NCBI RefSeq assembly: GCF_029784165.1
Contig: NC_073696.1
Location: forward strand, 21,886,530 to 21,950,529
Origin: Wyeomyia smithii
Lineage: Eukaryota; Arthropoda; Insecta; Diptera; Culicidae
Length of the DNA stretch: 64,000 nucleotides
Reading direction: 5' to 3'
Shown: positions 19,196 to 30,249 of the stretch, one piece after another
Position numbering within the stretch: the first letter of the stretch is position 1
Layout of the letters: each line of letters starts with the position of its first letter
Position numbers and translations under genes: made by a program
The notes under the pieces: generated by a model
Told to the model about the DNA's origin: nothing
The model's database searches: none
What the model saw: the letters and a program-made list of their open reading frames with translations, nothing else

Positions 19196-21800
19196 CTCGG
19201 TATAGAGCAAGATCGCGCCAAATCGCCTGTGGTCGAATATCGACCGTTTTTGATTTGAATGAAACTTTGCACACGTATTTGGCTTAGCAAACTGAGCATT
19301 TTTCACAGATGGAGAGATTTTTTACACCCATGAGTTACATTCTAAAAGGGCGTATGCCTTTTGGCATAGGTTTTATTCGAAGCATTGTAGCCCAGAAACC
19401 GTTGGTTTCATAGGAAAACTGTCTGAGAATGAGTTGTAGGGAATTGAAAATGCAAAATATACACTGTACAAAAAAAATTTTTTTTGACCAAAAAAAATTA
19501 AAAATAAACATTAAATTTCAATTTAAAAAAAAAAGAGTTGAATTTTTTTTATTTTTTTTTAAAAGAAGCTTGACGTTAATACGCAACTTTAAAAAAAAAG
19601 TCCAGGATGGAGAAATGAAAAATATTTTTTTTATGGTAGATTAATTTTTCTATAAAAATTCTAATTTAAACATTTTTCAAAATATTTGTATTCTGATGAT
19701 TCTAAAAGATGCAAAGAGTCATTTTAAATCAAAAAGCTCTTGGTAGTAAACATTCTAAAGGCATTGGTTTTCGAGTTATTTTGAATTTAAGCTCAAAAAA
19801 TTATTAATATTTCGGAAAATACACGTTTTTCTTAATTTGTCCATGGTTCTCCAGCAAAAACCATACGTTCATTGGAATACTTGATCAAAAATATACAATT
19901 CATTCTCTGACAACAAAACGATTGGATAAATAACTCAAGCGCTAAACCTTAGCCTATATACACGTTCCCCCTTGCCGAATGTTTTATAAAAAAATATGTT
20001 TGTCGTGCAACACTACCTACTTGTTTACAAATAATAACTGTTTGTAAAGTACGCAACCAATAACTACTGGGTTATCTGTTTTCGTTTATAAATACGATTG
20101 CACTACTCCAGATGTGTTAGTAACAGTTTGCATTTTGTGAAGATGAATAAAGTGAAAATGGAATACACCAAGCCCAAATGCTGTAAACCCTTTCCTGATC
20201 ATCGGTGCTCATCAAGCTTACGCAAATTAAAAAAAAAACGTTATTGCAAAATTAAAAATATTGAACAGTCAAGCTCATTTTAATACGCCTTTATCAATTT
20301 GTGATTCGTGTAGTTATTGGAATGATAGTCAAGCCACCATTCATCCCTTCGTTGTTTACTATTCAGAATCTGGAACACTTACTGAATCTGAATCCCATGA
20401 TACTGTTGCGGTTCAGGTGTTCATCGCCAAATTAATGAGTTTTTTGAAAACAACAATAGAGTTGAAAAGCGATATTAATGTCTGATGGAGCTGCCTCACA
20501 ATATAAAAATAGAAAAAAATTTGCAACAAAATATAACGTCGATGCAGAGTGGCATTTTTTGCGACTTCTCATGGTAAAGGCCCATGCGATGCAATTGGTG
20601 GCATATTAAAACGAATGGCAGGAAATGCAAGTTAAGCTAAAGAACATGAACATCCCATTACAAGCGCAAAAGAATTGTATGATTGGTCTAATCAGAAAAG
20701 TGATAAGAATTCATCAAAAATGTCATTTAGTTGAGTATCATATGAAGAATATGAACAAGGAGTAACAGAATGGACCAATATTTTCAAAAAATCTATAATA
20801 ATAGCTGCCACACAAAAGTATTACTCTTTTGTTCCGATTTCAGAAAATAAGATACAAACGAAGATGTTTCCAAAAGATGACCAATCATTTACTTATGATG
20901 TATATAAAATATTAAGTGAAACTAGTTCTGTAAAGTATCTATGTCATAAAAAAATATGTTCTCAAGATAATAAAACTCGAAAATAAATATTTGATTCTTA
21001 TATATATTTATATCACTTAGAACATTCAACTCTTTTCTTGAGAACCGTTCGCCCAATCGTTTTGTTGTCAAAGAATGAACTGTATATTTTTTATCAAGCA
21101 TTCCAATGAACGTATGGTTTTTGCTGGAGAACCATGGACAATTTAAGAAAAACGTGTATTTTACTAAATAATTATAATTTTTCGAGCTTAAATTAAAAAT
21201 AACTCGAAAACCAATGCCTTTAGAATGTTTACTACCAAGAGCTTTTTGATTTAAAATGACTCTCTGCATCTTTTAAAATCATCAGTATACAAATATTTTG
21301 AAAAATGTTTGAATTAGATTTTTTATAAAAAAATTAATCTACCATAAAAAAATATTTTTCATTTCTCCATCCTGGACTTTTTTTTAATAGTTGCGTATTA
21401 ACGTCAAGCTTCTTTAAAAATAAAAAAATAAAAAAGAAATCAACTCTTTTTTTTTAAATTGAAATTTAATGTTTATTTTTAATTTTTTTGGTCAAAAAAA
21501 AATTTTTTTGTACAGTGTATATTTTTTTTATGGTGCATTTTTAATTCCCTACAACTCTTTCTCAGACAGTTTTCCTATACAACCAACGGTTTCTGGGCTA
21601 CAATGCTTCGAATAAAACCTATGCCAAAAGGCATACGCCCTTTTAGAATGTAACTCATGGGTGTAAAAAATCTCTCCACCTGTGAAAAATGCTCAGTTTG
21701 TTAAGCCAAATACGTGTGCAAAGTTTCATTCAAATCAAAAATGGTCGATTAAATTTTCGCGTATTTCCAGGCGATTTGAAATGATTCTGCTCTATATGAA
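19196..21800. mobile_element. Large foldback DNA transposon with decayed internal ORF
   Basis: Two inverted arms of roughly 750 bp (about 19196-19960 and 20930-21800) frame a 1 kb centre. Matching blocks include CCATGAGTTACATTCTAAAA and GGCGTATGCCTTTTGGCATA in the left arm and their complements in the right arm. The match also covers TTTTGATTTGAATGAAAC near the outer ends. The centre holds a broken coding sequence (next entry). No precise target duplication could be fixed. Confidence 0.75.
20100..20950 (+). pseudogene. Decayed ORF in the foldback centre (SDGAASQYKN-type transposon protein)
   Basis: Frame-shifted coding remnant: HDTVAVQVFIAKLM (about 20400), SDGAASQYKNRKKF (about 20480-20525), then in a shifted frame DAEWHFFATSHGKGPCDAIG (about 20535-20600) and WSNQKSD. 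I recognise this motif order from uncharacterised proteins found scattered in many arthropod genomes, and they are probably transposon-borne. The element superfamily is unknown to me. Frameshifts and stops make this copy dead. Confidence 0.6.
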
Positions 21801-22600
21801 GTTATTCTTCCCAGTTACTTGAAGCGAATAGCTCGTGTTATATTCGTACTCATTTCACTAATAAAGATGATTTTTTGTTATGAAAGTAAATGACAGTGTT
21901 TGCTGTCCTACTCTCGTTCAACTCAACCGCTGCCGAAGTAGTCCTCCCACAGTGTGAGACATACCACACTTCCCCTCTCACCGCACCGCACCTCTGCTAC
22001 TACTCAGTCGACATGATATTCTCCTGTTGCTATCCTTTCTTCCCCTACCGACGGACGTATTTTGAGACAAACACCACGAGCGAATCGCTTTTCATGGCTG
22101 ATGTAGTCTAATCATGTGTCTGTTTTCTCCCAAAACCTGTGCACCAAATCATCATTTTATTATGGGTTGAGAGGATTCAGGTTTAGTCGCAGTCTGTTCA
22201 AGTCAGGAGTTGTGCAGATCGAGATCAAACGACGACATCATATTCGTCTCATTTCCATCACTGATGTCGACCCATGATCATTGAACAAATTGGAAGATCC
22301 AAGCTCGGTTGAAATGCGGTTTCAACAGGACGGCCGGCGCCACATGCCACACAACATGCGAAACAATGGACATTTTAAGAAATGAATTCGGTGAGAAATT
22401 TATCTTTCCTTTCGGCCCTCCTGTAAGTTGGCCAACAAGATCATGTGATTAGAGGACACTGGATTTTTTTGTGGGGCTACGAGAAATCATTGGTGTGTGT
22501 GGACAAGCCCAACATTATTCGGGCCTTACAAGAAAACGTGACACATGTTAACTAAATTTCTTATTGATCGTCTAAGTAGAATGGAATTAGATATTGGGCT
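21801..22600. other. No recognised feature
   Basis: Mixed-composition sequence with a C-rich patch near 21930-22040. The short open frame there (21890-22111) has no recognisable motif. Confidence 0.4.
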
Positions 22601-22603
22601 CTT

Positions 22604-23135
22604 CTACAAAATTAGTTGTTGTAGAATTGAAAGGAAACATTGTCTGTTCTCAATATCTATAACACGTAGCACAAAAGAGGTAATCTCCAGCACCTTTATC
22701 ACAGGCGTCATCCTCATGTTGCTCTCTGCCGTTTCCGCAATGTGCTTTATTGCCACAGTGAGTGGCAATATGACCCAACAAGCGTACGGGTAAAAAAATC
22801 CTTGCCCCCGAGCACATAGCTCAACAGGATAGACCCGACGGAAGTCACACGTAAAGAGACCGATTGGGTGTAGGTTATTGAACCATTGTCTAGCGATACT
22901 ACATACAATCGCTTGCAATCCAGTATCTTTCCGGTTAAAGGCTGAAATTCTTGAAACGGCCAGTTCCAGCATTCATCAGGTCCTCGGCAAATGGACCCGA
23001 ATTACTGACCACACCGTCCACCTCCACCACACGAGCTGGAATGTACAGGTGGTACTCTCGCGTAAAGAGCTCACAAGCTGCAATCTCGTGTCTTTGCTTG
23101 AGGTTAGACACCGCCCAGACAACCAGAAGTCGCAT
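22604..23135 (-). pseudogene. Unknown coding relic broken by one frameshift
   Basis: Two minus-strand open frames, 23135-22935 and 22972-22604, overlap and follow each other. A single frameshift near 22945-22970 would join them into about 180 codons. GC content is higher than the surroundings and the frames lack low-complexity sequence, which suggests former coding DNA. I do not recognise the product. An old host exon, a transposon gene or an endogenised viral fragment are all possible; none is shown. Confidence 0.3.
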
Positions 23136-23267
23136 AAGATTGCACGGATTACCTCATATCGTATAGCTGTACGGACAACGTATGTGTTTCATCGCATACC
23201 CGCATAGCAATACAGATAAACTCATATCATGCCAGTACAAACTCGTAGTAATTCCTCAAAGTGATTA
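23120..23267. repeat. Dispersed repeat, copy 1
   Basis: Shares CGCATAAGAT...CGGATTA, GTGTTTCATCGCATA and CATAGCAATACAGA with the stretch at 23850-24060. In this copy the end is interrupted by the hAT MITE at 23276. Confidence 0.55.
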
Positions 23268-23275
23268 TTATACGT

Positions 23276-23713
23276 TAGAGATGGTCGGGTTTGTTTTTTT
23301 TTTTTTTTCAAACCCGTTCCCGACCCGTACCCGAAGTTTTTTTTCGGTTGAAACCCGAACTCGACCCGAACCCGAAACTTTTTTTTTTTCATCAAGCTCC
23401 AACCCGACCCAAACCTGAAAAATTTCATTTTTGTGAAACCGGAACCCGACCCGAACCCGAAACGGTAAAACCCGATCCCGAGATTTTTTTTTGGGGGTCG
23501 ATTTTTTAAACCAATTTGAGGCTGCCCTGAAGCTTTGAGCATCGAATGGTATTGAAATGTTAGTGATTTTTACAGTTGCAGTTACATGATATTAGACATC
23601 ATTATCTCATAAATATGTTATTTGCTATAATCGGGTTTCATTCGACATTTTCGGCCCGTAACCGACCGTTCAAAAATTTTCAAACCCGAACCCGATAGGC
23701 ACCACCATCTCTA
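23276..23713. mobile_element. hAT-type MITE (438 bp) with 8-bp target duplication
   Basis: Terminal inverted repeat TAGAGATGG at both ends, flanked by perfect TTATACGT duplications (23268-23275 and 23714-23721). Eight-bp duplications and this TIR fit the hAT superfamily. The interior is non-coding and dominated by CCCGAACCCGACCC-like runs and poly(T). Open frames across it reflect that composition. Confidence 0.85.
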
Positions 23714-23849
23714 TTATACGTTTAATGAAGAAGGCTCTCGTATCATATCGAATTGCATATAAATCTAGTCGCAAAAGGCATCATTTTGTAACACCGTTAA
23801 TGACTAAATTTATGCTAACAAGCTCAGACAACTCCGAAACAACTAAATA

Positions 23850-24062
23850 TCGCATAAGATGGCTCGGATTATCTCGTTTAAAGTTCTATGATATATCACT
23901 AGCGTATGACTGTATGAGAAACACAAGTGTTTCATCGCATATTGTGTTGTTTGGCGAACCTCTTGCGGTGAGTGTAACATACTCGCATAGCAATACAGAC
24001 AAACTTATATCATGTCTATTTAATTTCTTATTCATTTCATAAAGTGATGATTATACGTGAAA
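23850..24062. repeat. Dispersed repeat, copy 2
   Basis: Second copy of the repeat at 23120-23267, in the same orientation, sharing the CGCATAAGATGGCTCGGATT and CTCGCATAGCAATACAGACA blocks. Its nature (MITE or LINE piece) is unknown. Confidence 0.5.
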
Positions 24063-24109
24063 GTCAAAATTCTCATGTATCACATCGTATTGCATATAAA
24101 ATTAATCCC

Positions 24110-24275
24110 AAAAGACAAGGAATGGAAAGAATGCTGCCCGACAATCTAAGTGCTCGAGGTTCGAGTCCGGATGGATACCCTAATAATATAGCGTGTGCCC
24201 ACAGGAAACAGAATGTTAAATGTAATTTACTATTAGCAAGGGATTTGAATAGCAAGGGATAATTAATTAATAATA
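24110..24275 (+). mobile_element. Probable tRNA-derived SINE fragment
   Basis: Contains a perfect B-box-type motif GGTTCGAGTCC (about 24156) followed by a non-tRNA body and an AATTAATTAATAATAATT tail. No convincing A box is upstream, so it is 5'-truncated or diverged. Confidence 0.45.
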
Positions 24276-24299
24276 ATTGCTACTGTTCGATTTTTTTTT

Positions 24300-25900
24300 A
24301 TAAAAAGGTATGATTATAATAAACTAACTAACTGCATGGCGAACATCGCATAAAGATGAAATAATTTGCTGATGTTGACTTTTTAAGTCGCATTAAATAA
24401 TTAAAGAACCAGTAGTGTATATTCAAAAATCGCTTATAGTTTCGTTTCAAATCGCAAATATGAAGTTCTTGAGTCACATTGAATAATGAAACAACTCGGA
24501 TAATTTAACGAGCTTTAACAGTTCAAGTCACACACAAACACACATAAATATTCACACACGTTTACATATAAACACACAAATTTAGAAAATTATGTATTAT
24601 ATTTTCATTATTAGAAAGACAAGCGCTGCTAAATGTTTGGCTTCTACTACTTTATCAAATTTTTAATTATTAGTGCGATTTTCAGGTTCTGGATAGTATT
24701 TAGAACAGTGTATAACAAATGGTTTTCTTTTTGTCTCGAGCATGGGTTCAAAGAGACAATTTCTGATTTTGCCAGCAGCTGAGAAAAGCTACAACTTCCG
24801 TTCTTTTCAAAATACCACATCACTAACCCTAGAAAGATAGTCTGCATCAATTTGACTCCTCGCTTTAGTGACATTACCCTCTTCGTTTTCAAATAGTGCG
24901 AATATGTTCACGTTTTTCAAAAAATTTAATTCTGGTATTTGTTATTTATCGATGTGTTACCACCATAATGATCACTCAATATTAAATTTTAAACAAAAAC
25001 TTGCATTTTAAATGATTTGAAATTTATGCATCAATTTCACGTCAAAATAAGATTATCTTTCCAGGGCTAAGTAAGTACCCCGTACCAGAGTTCTGCAGAG
25101 ACACTGGAAGAGGTCTTGTCCATCACAATGAACAAATTTCCGAGCCTGTTCATTTCAACGCGATTTGGCAACTGAACAAAACTCCAGATTTACGACGATC
25201 GCTTATTAGGTGCGTTGATTGAGTATAACAGTAATCACAACTGTTAGCCTATACTGCCTCTCTTGCATGGTTGACGTAAAAGCCAATAAGTCCAAAGAGC
25301 AGTGTTTTGTTGATTCGACTTTCTTGCGCTAAAATAAATACAATAATACACACTAAAAGAAACTTTTTGTTCTCAAACATTCGAGAAATATTAAAAACTG
25401 CGTAACTACCAATTGGTTTTACTCCGTGCGAAATGCAATTGTTTAAAAAAAATCGTATTATTCGATACACAAGCCAGGAAAAGAAGGCTAAATTCTCTTA
25501 TTGTATAGATAGTTTTTCAAATTCCTCTTTCTAATTAGGAAAATATAATACATAATTTTCAAAATTTGTGTGTAATATATATGCATACGTGTGTGAATTA
25601 CACTCAAGCTTGAGATGTGTAAGAAACCTCAGAAATTTCGTAATGTCTTTGTTATCCTAGATTACCTTGTTTGGTTTTTTTACACTGGTGAGTAGATCCC
25701 GCCGCTGTCACCAAAAAGTAGTGGTTTTTTAGAAAGATCTCCATCGGATCTTTTGATTAAGGCATATAAATCAAATAAGCAAAAAACCATCGGAATAGAC
25801 CAACAGTCAAAACAGACCAGAGGCTCTTAGTCTATTTTATCACAAGTACTTCCAATTAAAAGTCAGAAGCAGTTGATACTGGAACACTTCATTTTGTTTT
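24300..25900. other. No recognised feature
   Basis: AT-rich DNA including a short CA-rich stretch at 24528-24575. No gene, RNA or element supported. Confidence 0.5.
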
Positions 25901-25904
25901 TCAG

Positions 25905-26200
25905 CTTACCTTATCTTACCTCGGCGCCGTCTGCGATACCCTAAGACGAGAGGCTAACGTTCCTCCCCAATTCTAGATACGTGCATTGCTTTTGGAAGTG
26001 CTCCTTTGCATTTTCTTGGGTGTCGCTCAGAGTTCGACTTCGCTAACCACTTTGTTGCTCTTCAGCCTTCCGTTCACCCGTCTGACTTCATGAAAATTGG
26101 CGGTTGGTGATCTGCTGCTGTTGATACACAGCCACAGATCCTTTTTACCTTCTCTTCATTCCCGCAATTCGAAGCAGCGGTATTGTTACTAGGCGTGGGT
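25905..26200 (-). mobile_element. Possible 3' UTR fragment of an RTE-like LINE
   Basis: On the minus strand the sequence ends GGCGCCGAGGTAAGATAAGG, with a short TAAGR-repeat tail like the TAAGG tail of the RTE-like element ending at 46856. No coding sequence is attached. The call rests on the tail and on a non-AT-rich composition. Confidence 0.3.
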
Positions 26201-26209
26201 CATTACCAA

Positions 26210-28725
26210 TTGTTTCGAACCATCCATCGATTGTTCGTAGTTAATTTTAAGATCAACATTACTAAGGCAACGCTGGCTAGTCTCGTGACGGGGTTGCGGT
26301 CTCAGATGTAATCGATGATATTGGCTAGCTAATATTCGTCTTCCCTGTAAATCCAAACGGTTCGATAAAGAGTTATTTTAAATATTTATCTTCGCAGTTA
26401 GTGTGGTTCCGTTGATATAAATTTCAAACAAAAAAAGATTTTTTAACGGCTCTTAGCTTACCAAAAGTAGAGGAGAATAGAAGGTATTAAAATTTCACCC
26501 TCTTCATAAAGTGAATGACCTACTTTCATGCACCGAAATTATTTCGATTTTTTTTGTACCCAGCGGAAGAACATTGTAAAGAGGTTTGTCGTAATCCGGC
26601 TCGAAGTGTGAACAACACGTTTAGATGAAAAAAAAAACGGAATAGAGAGCTACAATGGTTTCTCTTACGGGGTTTCGTTTGTCCATTGGATTGAACTTTT
26701 TTTGCTCCAAACGGATAGAAATTTTAAATCATGTTTCACAAAGAGAGGAAGCTAGCTGCATTCATATTTCATTTGGAAACAGTTGGAAAGAACAGAACAG
26801 ACTGGCTGGCAGATTAGTGACACAGAATTTGAAACATGAGATATGATTTCTACAACCAAGGCACGGACGTTGCATGCGGGCAAAAAGTCGAATCAATGCG
26901 AGGCGGATTTTGTCGAATAAGGGAGAAGCGTACGAAAGCAGATGTTCTTCACTAACAATGCGCAGATTTAATTTAGCTACCTGTCAAGAATATTGAAAGT
27001 AATTTAAGAGCTATCATCAATTTAAATTTCTGTAAAATCTTTCACAGTTCATTTCGCCCTATGCGGGAACCTGTTACAGGCCAGAATCCACCACGGGCCC
27101 ACTATCAACTGTGCTGTCCGTTAATGGAAACTGGAAGCATTAAAAATTCAATGAACTTAACACTTGGCGTCATCGCCACCGCACGAGCAGACGATTTCGA
27201 TCACACGCGCAAACTTGTTCCAATCGAACAGATCGTAAATCGAATGGCAATAAATTTGGCGAACCAAATAAACCCGGCCGCAAATCTGTACACCCCCGCA
27301 GCACCAGCACAGCAAAACAGGACTCAACCTGCTACTGCCGGGAATCAACAAGCCAATTCAGCCGGGTTTTAATAGTGTTAATCCCACCGGAATCCAACTC
27401 GGAAAGGCTTCACTATCCCGGCAAGTGATTATTTCATTTGCCGACAAGAAACTCTTAGCTCTAGAGAGAACAAATGGAGCAACGCAGTGTGAAGTGCAAG
27501 AAGAATGGGCGGTCATTTCTCCAGTTTCTGCCCGACACAAAGCGAAATTGGTCTCAATTTAAGAACACACAGAGTGGCAGGCATTAATTCACCATCAGAA
27601 CCGAAACCGCCAGCAAGCAAGTGAGTGTAAAAGCAAAAGGCACTAGCAGGAACTAGCAATTAAATTATTTCCAGCCTTTTGCTTCGAGACAATGAAATTA
27701 AGTCTCGGAGATTATTATTCATGGTTGAATGGGACGCGTACGGTGAAGTGGTGAAGCAAATTGACCACGTCCGTTCATTATCAAAGAAAGGGAGGTTATT
27801 TCTGTGAGATTTGACTGGAAAGTTGTTAGTTCAGACATGATCACGCCCACGCAGTTCAAAGTCTATAGAATTAGTGCTCAGTTGTCTTACAGTTGACAGC
27901 CAGCCATTTCAATCGGAACAGCCTGTTTCTTTCACTTGCTGAAAAGTGAAAACACTAACGGGAGATTGCAATATCCGTGAACAACCATTGACATTTCCAA
28001 AATGTTCCATCTGCCATTGCCTCTTCATTCGAAGTCTGGTAGCATCCGCCTGTCATATCCGCTGGGTAGCAATAATTAATCATTCCCATTTCTACCTTTC
28101 GCTAAACGATACCCGCGGGTACGGACCGGAAACGATAACAGATTAGTATCTCACCGTATCGATTCCATTTTTATTTTACCTCAAATGGAATTAGCAATCA
28201 ATGGTGTTAATCTTTTCACTTGATTCCGCTAAATATGAGCTTGATTTTAAATTGACAAAAAACGTTTTCGCAAATCATCATGATCTAGCAATAAAAAACA
28301 AGCTTGTGGCAGTTCAGCTGCTCTCAGTACTTGGCATCTGCCGAGCGAACAAAAGGCCCCAAAGCTAAGTCCCCAAGACGCAAATCAGTGGTGGCACACT
28401 TCGCTTATTTGCTGCTGCGTGTGCACGCCTCGTGTTATGATGACGAGTGCGCGCAAATTCGATTGTACTTCGCTATTCATCTGTCATTTCGCTGCCACTG
28501 TGCGATGTTTTTTTTTCCTCTCTCTTTCTCTCGCTCGTATTTGATAGATAAATTGAAACCGTCTGTTTGACACAATCTGATTCAATTTAGCACTATTACC
28601 AGCTGAGCTGGTTTACCACGATGTGGTTGATAGATATGTTTTTTTATTGATGAGCGACAGAAAGTGTTGAAATTGTAGCAGAAAAAAAATCCCATTGTAA
28701 AATGTTTCCAATCTATTGATTAATT
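26210..28725. other. Intergenic stretch, no supported gene
   Basis: Contains a 103-codon ATG-initiated frame at 27061-27372 with an Ala/Gln/Asn/Pro-rich end, but no domain, signal peptide or splice context. It is not called as a gene. The rest is AT-rich with short poly(A/T) runs. Confidence 0.4.
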
Positions 28726-28962
28726 ATTAAGGGGAATAGGGGCATAATGAGCACCCTAACTTGGTTGCTGATTTAAGCATGGAAAACGACAAAAAATTTA
28801 AGCTGTCTTCAGGGCAAAACTTGAATTAACTATCTATAATTGAAGTTCACTATTCACAAATTGAAAAGTTTATCGTGTAATGGTGAAAAACACAAATTAG
28901 ATTCATGCATCAAAAACTAGCAATCAGTCGATGTGTGGGGCACAATGAGCACCCCACTGGGG

Positions 28963-29128
28963 TAGGGAACCTGTATATTAGAGAAATGACAAGACACTCA
29001 CCGTTAAGGCAACTGTCAACATCAAAACGGAAAACGGCAATGCAAAATTATACAGATCGCCCGTTTTGATGTTGACAGTTGCCTTAACGGTGAGTGTCTT
29101 GTCATTTCTCTAATATACAGGTTCCCTA
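28963..29128. mobile_element. hAT-type MITE, 166-bp near-perfect hairpin
   Basis: Ends TAGGGAACC...GGTTCCCTA, flanked by perfect CACTGGGG duplications (28955-28962 and 29129-29136). The arms (about 68 bp each) are nearly identical complements around a spacer of roughly 30 bp. Removing it restores a continuous GAGCACCCCACTGGGGCATA in the host element. Confidence 0.85.
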
Positions 29129-29714
29129 CACTGGGGCATAATGAGCACCCACGGGGTATAATGAGCACTCTTATAGAACATTTCTTGAAGCTGTGTAAAA
29201 GTACAACTAATGGGCCAATGTTTGTCGCGAGATGCCGTGATACTTGGCGGCTTGTTTCGTGGATGTCCCGTCGCGCCTTATGGTGGTCAATTCTGCCTGC
29301 AGTCCATTTTTCTGACCGATTCGGTCTCAAAGATTTTCTAATATATGTTCGCACCATCACTGTAAACAAACACTGACTATGGAAACAGACAAACTCACAA
29401 GTCTACTGAGATGAATTTCTGGTGAGTTTATGTGACAAGGTGTGCTCATTTCACCCCACCTAAAAGTGACCATTTAGCCCCTATCGAATTAGCTAAAGTA
29501 AGCACGAAATTTTAATAATAACTATAGCTTAAAATCAAAACTTCAATGATGATGAAATTTGCGGTACGACCCATACGTCATATTTATGTGTCTACATACT
29601 TGATTGAGCTATATAAACGACCGTAGAAGTTTATTTTGTAGTGCGCAATAATAATAATATTTCCAACATCCGTAAACCAAGTTGATTTTTTCAATATATT
29701 CACATATTTTAAAC

Positions 29715-30088
29715 CAGCGGTTTTCAACCGGGGGGAATTCTCCCCCAGGGGGGAATTTAACCGTTGCAGGTGGGGAATTGCGAGTGGAAAATTTCACATG
29801 TAATGAGCTTTTGTGATTGACGGTGGTGCGACATTTTTTTTCATTTTTTTTTCAAATGTGCTTGTTAACGATAAATCGTCACACACACCTTCACAAGAGA
29901 TGCTGAATTGTATGCCCGTGTATTGGTGTTCTCCTGCTCCTGCTTGAAACCTGGTCAAAATTAAAGTTTGAAAAGCCTTATATTTTTTAATTACTACAGC
30001 TTTTCTTTCATGGTGCCCATAGGGGGGGAAAAGCTTGTAAAAATTATCAAAAGGGGGTGCATGAACTGAAGAAGGTTGAAAACCACTG
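29715..30088. mobile_element. hAT-type MITE with TIR CAGYGGTTTTCAACC
   Basis: Begins CAGCGGTTTTCAACC and ends GGTTGAAAACCACTG, a TIR widely seen in hAT elements. It is flanked by TTTTAAAC (29707-29714) and TTTCAAAC (30089-30096), an 8-bp duplication with one mismatch. Its G-rich stretches (GGGGGGAATTC, AGGGGGGGAA) match non-autonomous members of this type. No ORF. Confidence 0.75.
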
Positions 30089-30249
30089 TTTCAAACAGAC
30101 AAATCACTTCTGTTCTACATAAAGAGATACTGAAGTAACTACGGAAAAGTTCAACATACCATATTTCATTGAAAAAAATGCGTAGTTTCGCATAAAAGAG
30201 GGGTGCCCATTTCGCCCCGTGTGCTTATTATGCCCCTAATCCCCCTAGT

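Larger units (their letters stand above)
28730..30246. mobile_element. TIR element with GGGGCATAATGAGCAC ends, carrying two nested MITEs
   Basis: The inverted ends are AGGGGAATAGGGGCATAATG at the left and a near complement (CATTTCGCCCC...TATGCCCCTAATCCCCCT) at the right. The GGGGCAYAATGAGCACCC motif is repeated internally near 28939, 29134 and 29155. No transposase ORF. Two hAT-type MITEs were inserted later (next entries). A clear target duplication was not found. Confidence 0.65.

Noticed and set aside
23182..23542. ORFs on both strands with repeated Arg-Pro/Gly-Phe patterns
   Set aside because: Product of the CCCGAACCCGAC-type interior of the hAT MITE.
27061..27372. 103-codon ORF with an Ala/Gln/Asn/Pro-rich end
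   Set aside because: No domain, promoter or splice support.
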